A stretch of DNA of 35,108 bases from Deltaproteobacteria bacterium (lineage in GTDB: Bacteria > Desulfobacterota > Desulfarculia > Adiutricales > JAFDHD01), in contig JAFDHD010000022.1 in NCBI GenBank assembly GCA_019308995.1, positions 1-35,108 on the forward strand, written 5' to 3'. The first letter of the stretch is position 1. Every line of letters starts with the position of its first letter. The position numbers and the translations under genes are program-made. The notes below the pieces were generated by a model, which did not search any database, was not told where the DNA came from, and worked only from the letters and a program-made list of their open reading frames with translations. This document shows, piece by piece, positions 24,844-33,264 of this stretch.

Positions 24844-26394
24844 ATGAACGATGACATGGATGAAGCGCTACCGGCCCGGTTACCAGACGCATCGCCCACC
24901 TTCCAACGCCCTGACAGGCCGAGGTTTCTAACAGAGATCACCTTTGACCGTTTCGACCTGCCTTCAGAGGTCCTGCACGGGATTGCGGATGCTGGCTTTA
25001 CTTTTTGCACTCCGATTCAAGCCCAGGTTTTGCCCGTGGGCCTGGAGGGGCGGGATGTAGCCGGGCAGGCGCAGACCGGCACAGGGAAGACGGCTTCCTT
25101 CCTGGTGCCTGTCCTTACCCGGCTTTTGAGTCAGGCTGGTCATGGCGCTGGTCTGCCTGCGGCCCTGATCATTGCCCCCACCCGCGAACTGGCCCTTCAA
25201 ATCTATGAGGATGCAAAGATTCTCAGCCGGCACACCGGTCTGGGCCTGGCCCTGGTCATCGGTGGAATTGATTATCAGAAGCAGGCCAACACCTTGCGGC
25301 AGGGGGCGGATATCGTTATCGGCACACCCGGCCGAATCATTGATTACATCAAGCAGCGCATCCTTAAGACTAGACACATCAGCCAACTGGTCATTGATGA
25401 AGCTGACCGGCTGATGGACATGGGTTTTATTAAAGACCTGCGTTATATTCTGCGGAAGCTGCCTTCATATGAAAAACGCCAGTCCATGCTTTTTTCGGCA
25501 ACCTTGTCCTATCGCGTTCTCGAACTGACCTATGACTACATGAACCTGCCCGAATTCATCTCCGTCACCCCGGATGAAATCACGGTCAAGAGTGTGGAGC
25601 AGTCCCTCTTCCACGTCGGTCGTAATGAGAAACTCTCTCTGCTGCTTGGGTTGCTCAAGAGGGAGGACTGGACCCGGGTTTTAATATTTGTCAACACCAA
25701 ATCCGGGGTGGAGTGGCTCACCTGGAGACTTAAGGATAACCACCTGCCTGCTGAAGGCATTACCGGAGATCTGCCTCAGAAAAAACGGCTTAAGTTGATG
25801 AAAAATTTTAAGGACGGAAGCATCAAGATTCTGGTGGCCACGGATATAGCCTCCCGGGGGATCCATGTGGAAGATATCTCCCATGTCGTCAATTATGACC
25901 TGCCACAGGACGTGGAGAACTATGTCCATCGCATTGGCCGGACCGCCAGGGTCGGAAAGGCCGGCCGCGCTATCTCCTTAGCCTGCGAACAGTATGTTTT
26001 TCATCTCGAGCCCCTTGAGGAGTACCTGGGATACAAGATCCCGGTCGTCTGGCCCGAGGATGACTGGTTTGAGGAGGTTCGATCCGTTCCAGACTCAGGC
26101 CGGCGCTTTAGGCGCACGATCACGACCGGCCCGGAGAAAACCAGACAGTCATCCAAAAAGAAGGGCCGTAAGAAACCCCCACCGTCTGAGTCAAAGAAAA
26201 AATTCACAGAGAAAGCCAGGGATTTCACCCGGCCGGGGGGTATCTTCGGTCTGCCTCCCGGCACCCGGAGTTCCTCTTCCGCCAAGATGGAGGCTGAAGG
26301 GAAAAGACCCCTTCAGAAAAAACAGAAACGCCGCCGCAAGAAGAAGTCATCTGGGGCTGGTCCTGAACCCGGGTCCACGGATGAGCAAGCCTAG
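24844..26394 (+). CDS. DEAD-box ATP-dependent RNA helicase
   Basis: The 516-residue cytoplasmic helicase carries the full motif set: Q motif around F-DLP...GFTFCTPIQ (about 35-60), Walker A AQTGTGKT (76-83), APTRELALQ, TPGR, DEAD within VIDEADRLMDMGF (185-188), SAT in LFSATLS, VATDIASRGIHVE and HRIGRTARVGKAGRAI. A basic Lys/Arg/Ser-rich tail of about 100 residues (from about 420) is typical of RhlE/RhlB-type proteins and probably helps RNA binding. Which subfamily it belongs to is uncertain. It begins nine bases after yibQ and its end overlaps the next gene by 14 bases, so it belongs to the same transcript. The ribosome site is weak (AAGAGAAG). Confidence 0.92.
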   Translation: MNDDMDEALPARLPDASPTFQRPDRPRFLTEITFDRFDLPSEVLHGIADAGFTFCTPIQAQVLPVGLEGRDVAGQAQTGTGKTASFLVPVLTRLLSQAGHGAGLPAALIIAPTRELALQIYEDAKILSRHTGLGLALVIGGIDYQKQANTLRQGADIVIGTPGRIIDYIKQRILKTRHISQLVIDEADRLMDMGFIKDLRYILRKLPSYEKRQSMLFSATLSYRVLELTYDYMNLPEFISVTPDEITVKSVEQSLFHVGRNEKLSLLLGLLKREDWTRVLIFVNTKSGVEWLTWRLKDNHLPAEGITGDLPQKKRLKLMKNFKDGSIKILVATDIASRGIHVEDISHVVNYDLPQDVENYVHRIGRTARVGKAGRAISLACEQYVFHLEPLEEYLGYKIPVVWPEDDWFEEVRSVPDSGRRFRRTITTGPEKTRQSSKKKGRKKPPPSESKKKFTEKARDFTRPGGIFGLPPGTRSSSSAKMEAEGKRPLQKKQKRRRKKKSSGAGPEPGSTDEQA

Positions 26395-27058
26395 CCGGGT
26401 ATCCAGGCGGGACAGGATTCGGGCCTGCCTCGAAGAGATGTATGACCGGCTCCTTTGTGCCTTTGGACCTCAACACTGGTGGCCCGGGGAAACGGCCTTT
26501 GAGATAATGGTCGGGGCCGTGCTCACCCAGAACACCGCCTGGTCCAACGTGGAAAAGGCCATCGCCAATCTCAAGGCCGAGGAACTTCTTGAGCCCGAAT
26601 GTTTGGGGCGCGCCTCCAAAGAAGAACTGGCCCGGTTGATCAAACCGGCCGGTTATTTCAATGTTAAAGCAGAGCGGCTGAAGAACCTGATTACTCTGAT
26701 CATGGCGCATGGAGGCGGCGACCCACCCCGCCTGCTTGAAAAACCGCTTGAGCATCTCCGCCCGGATCTTCTTGAGGTCAAAGGCATCGGACCGGAAACC
26801 GCTGACTCGATTCTCCTTTATGCCGCTGGATATCCGGTTTTTGTTATTGACGCTTACACGAGGCGAATCCTTGACCGTCACGGATTGGCCGAGGGAAGTG
26901 AGACCTACGAGCAGCTTCAGGGCCTTTTTATGAACCATCTTCCGCATGATCCGGCGTTATACAACGAGTACCATGCCTTGCTGGTTCACCTTGGCAAGCA
27001 CTTCTGTAAGCCGAAGCCTCTTTGTGAAGACTGTCCTCTGGATGGGTGGGAGGCCTAG
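26381..27058 (+). CDS. HhH-GPD DNA glycosylase (endonuclease III / MagIII-like)
   Basis: The 225-residue protein has the HhH-GPD base-excision fold: VGAVLTQNTAWSNVEKAI near 44-61, helix-hairpin-helix LEVKGIGPETADSILLY (131-147) and the catalytic aspartate in VIDAYTRRI (Asp157). The lysine that gives classical endonuclease III its lyase activity (GVGRKTA) is replaced here by GIGPETA, as in MagIII-type 3-methyladenine glycosylases. The iron-sulfur motif is partial: Cys209, Cys215 and Cys218 are present but the fourth cysteine is missing. A monofunctional glycosylase is therefore the best guess. The ATG at 26381 lies inside the helicase gene. The frame is open much further upstream, but that part is a shadow of the helicase. 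Confidence 0.85.
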   Translation: MSKPSRVSRRDRIRACLEEMYDRLLCAFGPQHWWPGETAFEIMVGAVLTQNTAWSNVEKAIANLKAEELLEPECLGRASKEELARLIKPAGYFNVKAERLKNLITLIMAHGGGDPPRLLEKPLEHLRPDLLEVKGIGPETADSILLYAAGYPVFVIDAYTRRILDRHGLAEGSETYEQLQGLFMNHLPHDPALYNEYHALLVHLGKHFCKPKPLCEDCPLDGWEA

Positions 27059-27136
27059 TGCCGCGGCTTAACTTGAAACACCGTGCTTCCGCAGGAAGAA
27101 CATATTCTTGACAATTGCCTAAGATGTAGAGTTCCC

Positions 27137-27151
27137 GGGAGCTTCGCTCCC
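27137..27151. terminator. Hairpin between convergent genes
   Basis: GGGAGC-TTC-GCTCCC is a perfect 6-base stem with a 3-base loop in the 130-base gap between the glycosylase gene and the oppositely oriented WD40 kinase gene. No T-run follows on either strand, so factor-independent termination is uncertain. The position between converging transcripts is the main support. Confidence 0.35.
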
Positions 27152-27188
27152 TGATCCGCCGATAATTCATTCGGAGAGATTCCGGGTT

Positions 27189-30100
27189 TTATCGAGCGAA
27201 AGGCCCTTTGATCCCCGTTAATAACCGTTTGGTAAGCCCCGGTCTGGCCCTTTGCGGAGACTTCTTCCTGAGAGGAGCCTCTGGTTGTTCCTCCTTTATT
27301 TCCAGTTCCGGCGCACCTTGCCATCTCCGGGCCAGATACTGAAGGCTGATTTTTATTCCTTCTGGCCGAAGCCAACCGTATCCGGCCCAGCCCAGTATGT
27401 CCAGCAGGCCCTGGAAATCATCGTCGCTCCAGGCTGTTGTTCCCTGGCGGGTCAGTCTCCGGGTGACCTCTTCATCTGAGACCTCGCCCTCCCGCGGCAG
27501 CTCCGCGGCGTAAGGTATGTGCATTGTCAGAAAAGTCTCGAGATAAGACAGGGCCCCCTCATCCCAAACGCTAAGTTCGCGGCCTTCCAGCTCCCAGTCC
27601 AGGAGCCATATCTTCAGAATATTGTCTTCGCCTCCTGAGACGATGTACCGGCCGTCATGGCTCAGGGAAGCTGAACTCACACTGGCCGTGTGTCCTTCAA
27701 AGGTGCGCAGGCAGCGGCCGGTGGTCACCTCCCAGATTTTAAGGGTGTTGTCAGAACTTCCGGATAAGATGTATCGCTCATCCTGACTGAGGCAGATCGT
27801 GTTCACCGCCTGGGTGTGACCCTTAAAGGTGCGGATGCACTCCCCGGCGGTGATGTCCCACATTTTTAGGGTGGTATCCCCGCTGCCAGAAAAGGCGTAA
27901 CGGTAGTCATGGTTCAAGGCGACCGCATATACAACGCCCTCATGGCCTTCCAGGGTGCACAGACAGCGGCCGGCGGCGAGGTCCCAGAGCTTGAGAACGT
28001 TTTCCTCAAGGGTATGATCACCGCTTCCTGAGAGGACATATTGGTCGTCCAGGCCGAAGCGAATGGAATTGATCGCACACCTATGACCTTCCAGGGTGCG
28101 CAGGCAGCGACCGGTGGCGAGGTCCCAGACTTTGACCGTGCGGTCTTCGCTGCCCGACAAGCCCAGCAGGCCGTCCTGGCTCAAACAGACCGCATTGACA
28201 CTGGCTTCATGCCCTTCCAGCGTCAGCAGACAGGAAGCCGTGCCAGTATCCCAGAGTTTCAGAGTCTGATCAGCGCCGCCTGAAAAGGCATGTGCGTTGT
28301 CCCGGCTGAGGCAGACAGCCAGGACCCCGCCTTTATGGCCTTCAAACGTCCGCTGGCAACGTTTACTAAACAGATCCCACAATTTCAGAGCGCCATCTGC
28401 CCCGCCAGACAGGGCTAACTTACCATTCTGACTCGTAACAACTGAACGTATCCAGGACTCATGACCTTCAAGGGAGGCCTCTTCCCATCCTCCGGCTAAG
28501 GCCTGATGAGGCAGCCGGGCATACAGGTCCGTCCAGGCCTTCATCGCTTCGGCTCTGCGGGCGTATCCTTTCTGGGCTCGGGCTTCTCGTATCTCAGCCG
28601 CGGCCCTGGGAAGGTCTTCCTGCTCGAGGTATTTCTGAGCCCGGTCCAGGTGATTCTCGTAGTTAATCTCAGCGGTCAAAACCGCCTCACTCGTTAGTAT
28701 CTTGGAGAGGATCAGGGGTGAGGGTTCAGGTCTGGCGCTGCAGCTGGTCCTCCAGTAATTGATTGCGCCGCTGACATCTCCTGACAGGGCATACTCCCCG
28801 TTCCGGCTCACGCTGATAGAGAGAACCCATGACTTGTGCCCCAGGAAGGTGCGCCAGCAGCGTCCGGTGTCAAGCTCCCATAACCTGACCGTATTATCAA
28901 AGCCGCCCGAGACGGCGTGCCGACCCTCCGGGGTCATGCTGACCGAGGTTACCTCGTCACTATGTCCGGTAAAGGTCCGCACCAGACGAGCGCTAGCGGT
29001 CTCCCAGAGTTTGAGGGTGTTATCCGCGCTCCCCGACAGGACGTATTTCCCATCGTCGCTCAAAGCGATGGATGTCACCGGCCCCTCATGTCCCTCGAAG
29101 GTGCGCAGACAGCGTCCGGTGTCGCTTTCCCACAGCCTGATTGTCTTATCGCCGCTTCCGGACAAAACATGCCGCCTGTCATTGATCAGATCAATGGAGG
29201 TCACCGACCTCCGGTGTCCTTGAAGGTTGCGAATTAAACGGCCCGTTTCAACCTCCCAGAGCTTGACGATTCCTTCATCGCCGCCTGAAAACGCCAGTCG
29301 GCCGCTTCCATCTAGGCAAACCGCGTTCACACTGGCTTCATGCCCTTCAAAGATGCGCAGGCAGAGGCCTGAAGAGACCTCCCAGAGCCTGACGGAAAAG
29401 TCGCTGCGGGTGTAGTCCCCGCTCCCGGACAAGGCATAATGCCGGTCCCGGCTGAAACAGACGGCATTCACCGCGCCTTCGCTCCCTTCAAAGGTTCTAA
29501 CGCAGCGGCCTGTTTCAACCTCCCAGAGCCTGAGTGTCCTGTCGTCGCTTCCGGACAGCGCCGACAATCCGTCCCGGCTTAGATACACGGAGTTCACATT
29601 GGCGGTGTGGCCCTCAAAGGTACGTAAAAGCTTTCGAGAACCGGGGAGGCACGCCTGGGCGTACTCCATGGCCGGTTTCAGCTCCTTAAGCCGGGCATCC
29701 GACTCGGGAATGCTCTCAAAAATCTTGAGCGCCTCGCTGCAATCGTCGCTCTCCAGGTGCACCAACCCCAAGAGGTAGTGATTGATCCAATCTTCGGGGT
29801 GGGAACGAAGCACTTCCTCCATCTGCTTGGCCAGGGTTTCGTCGGTCATCCTGGCAGAGCGCCAGAGAACCAGACCGTGGCTGTAAGTTGATTCAGGATG
29901 ATGCGGCTGACTCTTAAGGGACTCCTCCCAGAGCCTCTCCGCCTCCTCCTTCCGCCCGAGGTCCATTAACGAGATGGCCATATTGTTCAGGTTGTCCGCG
30001 ACCGACCCGCCTGCTTTTGGTTCCGGGCGGGTATAGGTTTCCCGGGTAACCTTTTCATAGATCTCCACGAGCCTGTGAGCGACTGCCCGCATGCTCGGAG

Positions 30101-31340
30101 GACGGTTGTCAGGGTTATGTATTAAGCAGGAGCGGAGCAGATTGGCCAGGGGATCGGGCATCCTCGGGATATAGGTCTGATCCGGCCCTGACTTGACATA
30201 CTCTTCCAAGACCTCCGGGACGACCGTGCCGGATTGCCAGGACCTTCCCCCTTTAAAGATTTCCACCATTGATACCGCCCAGCTCCACAGGTCAATCTTT
30301 CGAGTCAGGAGGCCGCCTGTGGATTGCTCGGGCGCGAAGTAGGCCGGGGTTCCGATGACCAGGCCTTCGGCCGCACCGTTCGGCTCACCCGATGATTCTT
30401 CCATCTCCTCGGCCTGGCTCCTGGGTATAGCCAGGCCGAAGTCGGTCACCTTGGCGATGCCAGTCTGTGTCATCATGACATTGGCCGGCTTAACGTCCTG
30501 GTGGATCAACCCCTGTTTGTGGGCATAATCCAGGCCCCAGGCGAACTGAATGGCTATATCCAGGATACGTTCCAGTACCTGCTCCGGATCTCCCTGATAG
30601 AGCCGGGGCGTGTGATCGTCTTCAGGCTTGAGCCAGGATTGAAGGCTTCCGCCGTTTACATATTCGGCAAAAATCAGCGGGAGTTTATGAATGCGGCGGA
30701 CATAATAGCAACTCACAATATGAGGGTGCAGACCTAGGTTAACCCAGGTTTCAGCCTCACGCTCGAAATTATCCACGCCGCCGGCCGCACGAATGACCTC
30801 GGTCTTGGGCACTTTCACCGCCAGGTTCAGGTTCCAGCCGCGGTGATGGACCCTGAACACCTTGCCCATACCGCCTTCCCCCAAAAAACCGGTCACCTTA
30901 TAGAGGTCCATGATGACGTCCCCGACGGCCCATGCCGGACCCGGCCTTGCCTCGCTCTCATCATCAGGGGAGGCCTCTCCGGGCAGCTCCTCCTCAAGAC
31001 CTTCTTCGAGGTCAGGGATATCATCCGCGTTGAGAGCCAGGGTTAAGCTAGTCTCTGGCTTTACTTTATCCTGTTCGGATCGAGGGACAGGCTCGATACG
31101 GAATCTTTGACCGCATTTATCACATTTGGCTGTTTTTCCGAGATGTTCCGGTTTGAGGTTGCCATATCTCGCCTGGCAGTGGGGGCAGACCGTTTCGACG
31201 GGCCCTTCCCTCTCCAGGGATTGAGCTTCGACGCGAAAAGAAGAGCCGCATTTCGGACACTTCACCGTTTTGCCAACCAGACCAGATGAAATATCATTAA
31301 AAAAGGCGCCGCAGTGTTGGCAGGTGGTCGTGATCGGCAA
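27189..31340 (-). CDS. Giant Ser/Thr protein kinase with zinc ribbons, TPR-like repeats and two WD40 propellers
   Basis: This 1383-residue protein has, in order: two MJ0042-type zinc ribbons (Cys7/10/28/31 and Cys52/55/73/76), an acidic linker, a eukaryote-like kinase domain (about 145-430), TPR-like helices (about 445-560), a seven-blade WD40 propeller (572-866), a helical linker (about 870-955), a second seven-blade propeller (956-1247) and a C-terminal globular domain with a basic tail. Kinase motifs are GEGGMG (154-159), Lys176, HQDVKPAN (280-287), DFG (300-302) and APE (336-338). The HRD arginine is Gln281, so activation is probably not controlled by activation-loop phosphorylation in the usual way. 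There is no transmembrane helix. The start is a TTG after GAGGG. The propellers would act as partner-binding platforms. The substrate is unknown. Confidence 0.9.
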   Translation of the reverse strand: MPITTTCQHCGAFFNDISSGLVGKTVKCPKCGSSFRVEAQSLEREGPVETVCPHCQARYGNLKPEHLGKTAKCDKCGQRFRIEPVPRSEQDKVKPETSLTLALNADDIPDLEEGLEEELPGEASPDDESEARPGPAWAVGDVIMDLYKVTGFLGEGGMGKVFRVHHRGWNLNLAVKVPKTEVIRAAGGVDNFEREAETWVNLGLHPHIVSCYYVRRIHKLPLIFAEYVNGGSLQSWLKPEDDHTPRLYQGDPEQVLERILDIAIQFAWGLDYAHKQGLIHQDVKPANVMMTQTGIAKVTDFGLAIPRSQAEEMEESSGEPNGAAEGLVIGTPAYFAPEQSTGGLLTRKIDLWSWAVSMVEIFKGGRSWQSGTVVPEVLEEYVKSGPDQTYIPRMPDPLANLLRSCLIHNPDNRPPSMRAVAHRLVEIYEKVTRETYTRPEPKAGGSVADNLNNMAISLMDLGRKEEAERLWEESLKSQPHHPESTYSHGLVLWRSARMTDETLAKQMEEVLRSHPEDWINHYLLGLVHLESDDCSEALKIFESIPESDARLKELKPAMEYAQACLPGSRKLLRTFEGHTANVNSVYLSRDGLSALSGSDDRTLRLWEVETGRCVRTFEGSEGAVNAVCFSRDRHYALSGSGDYTRSDFSVRLWEVSSGLCLRIFEGHEASVNAVCLDGSGRLAFSGGDEGIVKLWEVETGRLIRNLQGHRRSVTSIDLINDRRHVLSGSGDKTIRLWESDTGRCLRTFEGHEGPVTSIALSDDGKYVLSGSADNTLKLWETASARLVRTFTGHSDEVTSVSMTPEGRHAVSGGFDNTVRLWELDTGRCWRTFLGHKSWVLSISVSRNGEYALSGDVSGAINYWRTSCSARPEPSPLILSKILTSEAVLTAEINYENHLDRAQKYLEQEDLPRAAAEIREARAQKGYARRAEAMKAWTDLYARLPHQALAGGWEEASLEGHESWIRSVVTSQNGKLALSGGADGALKLWDLFSKRCQRTFEGHKGGVLAVCLSRDNAHAFSGGADQTLKLWDTGTASCLLTLEGHEASVNAVCLSQDGLLGLSGSEDRTVKVWDLATGRCLRTLEGHRCAINSIRFGLDDQYVLSGSGDHTLEENVLKLWDLAAGRCLCTLEGHEGVVYAVALNHDYRYAFSGSGDTTLKMWDITAGECIRTFKGHTQAVNTICLSQDERYILSGSSDNTLKIWEVTTGRCLRTFEGHTASVSSASLSHDGRYIVSGGEDNILKIWLLDWELEGRELSVWDEGALSYLETFLTMHIPYAAELPREGEVSDEEVTRRLTRQGTTAWSDDDFQGLLDILGWAGYGWLRPEGIKISLQYLARRWQGAPELEIKEEQPEAPLRKKSPQRARPGLTKRLLTGIKGPFAR
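27600..28475 (-). repeat. Second WD40 repeat block (seven repeats)
   Basis: Seven tandem units of about 126 bases encode residues 956-1247 of the kinase, each with the pattern GH-x-V-x-A/S-V ... SGG/SGS-D-T-LKLWD ... GRCLRTLEGH. One unit carries a short insertion (HTLEENV, near 1109-1115). Seven blades are enough to close one propeller. The DNA copies are clearly related but not identical, so the array is likely old, though still a possible site of recombination or assembly error. Confidence 0.85.
28743..29627 (-). repeat. First WD40 repeat block (seven repeats)
   Basis: Seven tandem units encode residues 572-866, with LRLWEVETGRC-type ends and FEGH starts. The second unit has an insertion (YTRSDFS, near 643-649) and the seventh is the most degenerate (INYWRTSC). 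A helical linker of about 90 residues separates this propeller from the second one, indicating two distinct seven-blade domains and not one continuous array. Confidence 0.85.
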
Positions 31341-31476
31341 TACAGGTCCCTCTTAACGCTTCTTCTTTATTTCAGCTTACTTTTCCGGAAAAAAAAGAGG
31401 CTTTTTAAGTCTCGATCCCAGGATTAAATCCAGAAACGATGGGAAAGGTCATCTAAAGGGCTTCATGAGTGCGCCC

Positions 31477-31501
31477 CCTGACAACTAAGGCGGCTGTCAG
31501 G
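31477..31501. terminator. Hairpin beyond the end of the FHA kinase gene
   Basis: CCTGACA and TGTCAGG form a perfect 7-base stem with an 11-base loop, starting 12 bases past the FHA-kinase stop codon. Read on the plus strand it is closely followed by TTTTTT, the canonical order for a terminator, but no plus-strand gene runs into it. On the minus strand there is no T-run after the stem. Its role as 3' end of the kinase transcript is therefore uncertain. Confidence 0.35.
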
Positions 31502-31512
31502 CGATTTTTTCC

Positions 31513-33039
31513 TCAGATCACGCCTTCCAGGGCCTGTTTGAATTCAAGCGCTGACTTATAAGTGATGGTCGGCTGATCAACCAGGGCCATGTCAATCACC
31601 CCGGCCACTTTTTCCGGAATCGAAGAATCCCGTTCGCGAATCGGCACCGCCTGGGTCTGCAGTACAGTGCGCCAGGGGTCTTCACCCTTCTTGAAATTGC
31701 GTGCGAACGTGCCGGTGAGCAGGTTATACAGCGTGGCCGCCGCGGCCCAGACGTCAACGTCTGGTTTGGCGTATTTAAAATTTATGACCTGCTGTCTTGG
31801 CATGTACACCGGGGTGCCGCCAACAGTCCCGGTCCTGGTCTGTCCGCTCAAACCGGCGGTGTCAAACGCCTTACCCACACCCACATCAGCAATTTTTACC
31901 AGACGGTTCTTTCCCGAACCAGGGAGGAAAAGGTTGGCCGGTTTGATGTCTCGATGAACCAGGCCCTTTACCTGCTCCGTTCGCCCGTCTGAAAGCTTGA
32001 TATCGGATATTTCGACCGTATGGATATACTCCAGGCCGTCGAGAACCTGGAGAATGATTTCCATGGCTTCATCCAGAGACAGCTTGCCGCCCTTTTTTTC
32101 TCTCAGTTTGTCCACACTGCCGCCTTCACAGTATTCCAGGGTAAAAAAGAAGATGCCGCCGAAATCACCGGAACCGATTAACTGGACGACATGAGGATGG
32201 TTGAGGGCCTTGGTGATTTCTACCTCCCGTAAAAACCTCTGCCTGGAGGCATCATCCACAGCGACCTCTGGCAGCATCATCTTCACAGCGACCTCCTGAC
32301 CGTTCTCTCTGTGACGAGCCAGGAAAACGACACTGAATGTGCCTTGACCGAGTTCCTTGACAATTTCATATCCCTGAAGGGCCTGGAGCTGCTCATCGCC
32401 CTGGCTGGCCTTGGTGACCAGCATCTCAACGATTTCAGAAGGTTTGGATTTACAGGCGCGACAGATGTAAGCCCCCTGGCGGTGTTCACCCACTTCCTTG
32501 GACACATCCCGGCCACACAAGGCGCAAGCCTTTGCCTGGGAATCAGGGGGAGGGCCTGTCCTGACCTTGTCCTCCTTCTGGCGACAGGATTCACAGCGGT
32601 AAGTATCTCCTTTGAGGCGCAGCTCCTCTTTCCTGTCTTCAGGGATCTCCTTCCCGCAGTCGGTGCAGACGGCCGCAGCATGAATTCCCACCCTGAAAAC
32701 CATACTCCCCAGCTTAATCTCGTCGCCGTCTTTGAGGTCATATTCTGGAAAGGCCTTCTGGTCAATCTCCTGAGGTTTTTGGTCTTTTTTACGCTGCCCA
32801 ATTTTCCGCCCGTTTACAAAAGTGCCATTTAAGCTTCCAAGATCACGCACCCGAACGTCAGGGGGGTTGATGTCCAGAAGGCAGTGATGTCGTGAGATAG
32901 ATTGAAGATCCTTGTCATCAGGCAGCCGGATGTTGCAATCCGTGCCGCGCCCGATAATGGCGGTGATGCACTCGTTAAAAGTGAAGACTTTTCCCTTGAG
33001 CTTGCCTTGACTGACAGTAAGACTGACTTTGGCCGGCAT
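31513..33039 (-). CDS. FHA-domain Ser/Thr protein kinase with two zinc ribbons
   Basis: The 508-residue protein starts with an FHA phosphothreonine-binding domain (GRGTDCNIRL at 30-39, ISRHH at 48-52, LGSLNGTFVNG at 67-77). Two four-cysteine zinc modules follow (Cys125/128/149/152 and Cys172/175/193/196), then a kinase domain (about 224-505). Kinase motifs: GQGTFS loop (231-236), Lys253 and HRDIKPAN (362-369). The DFG motif is ADVG (Asp385-Val-Gly) and APE is replaced by PRQ, with an insertion of about 18 residues between helix E and the catalytic loop. The catalytic residues remain, so activity is plausible. AGGAAG precedes the ATG. It lies between the WD40 kinase and the YcaO gene on the same strand, with gaps of 172 and 225 bases. 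The FHA domain could dock on a phosphorylated partner such as the WD40 kinase, which is an inference. Confidence 0.9.
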   Translation of the reverse strand: MPAKVSLTVSQGKLKGKVFTFNECITAIIGRGTDCNIRLPDDKDLQSISRHHCLLDINPPDVRVRDLGSLNGTFVNGRKIGQRKKDQKPQEIDQKAFPEYDLKDGDEIKLGSMVFRVGIHAAAVCTDCGKEIPEDRKEELRLKGDTYRCESCRQKEDKVRTGPPPDSQAKACALCGRDVSKEVGEHRQGAYICRACKSKPSEIVEMLVTKASQGDEQLQALQGYEIVKELGQGTFSVVFLARHRENGQEVAVKMMLPEVAVDDASRQRFLREVEITKALNHPHVVQLIGSGDFGGIFFFTLEYCEGGSVDKLREKKGGKLSLDEAMEIILQVLDGLEYIHTVEISDIKLSDGRTEQVKGLVHRDIKPANLFLPGSGKNRLVKIADVGVGKAFDTAGLSGQTRTGTVGGTPVYMPRQQVINFKYAKPDVDVWAAAATLYNLLTGTFARNFKKGEDPWRTVLQTQAVPIRERDSSIPEKVAGVIDMALVDQPTITYKSALEFKQALEGVI

Positions 33040-33133
33040 GAAATCTTCCTACCAGGCTACTGGTGTCCCATGTCCTTTAGGAAGCTGATCCAACTTGTTA
33101 CAGCGTGGCAGAGGATAAACATTCTCGAGTCCT

Positions 33134-33162
33134 ATTATGGTCTAGTTGGTTCAACATAACAA
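33134..33162 (-). promoter_or_regulatory. Candidate promoter for the FHA kinase
   Basis: On the minus strand TTGTTA (33162-33157, 4 of 6 matches) and CATAAT (33139-33134, 5 of 6) are separated by 17 bases, about 95 bases upstream of the kinase start. If real, it would let the kinase be expressed independently of the YcaO gene upstream. Confidence 0.4.
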
Positions 33163-33264
33163 TAAAAAAATAAAAAATGAGAGGCTAGCCGGGTATTTAC
33201 AGGCTGATAACTTCTGTTTCTTGGCAAACTTTCTTAAAAAACGATCTCCTGCCAACGGGTATGG

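Noticed and set aside
27056-27061. TAG stop of the glycosylase followed at once by a Cys codon, which might be the missing fourth cluster ligand by read-through
   Set aside because: The cysteine would be nine positions after the third ligand where six is usual, and a stop follows within a few codons, so read-through is unlikely to restore the motif.
27600-29627. Long array of roughly 126-base DNA repeats considered as a CRISPR-like or mobile repeat
   Set aside because: The period and divergence are explained by the 14 WD40 repeats of one open reading frame.
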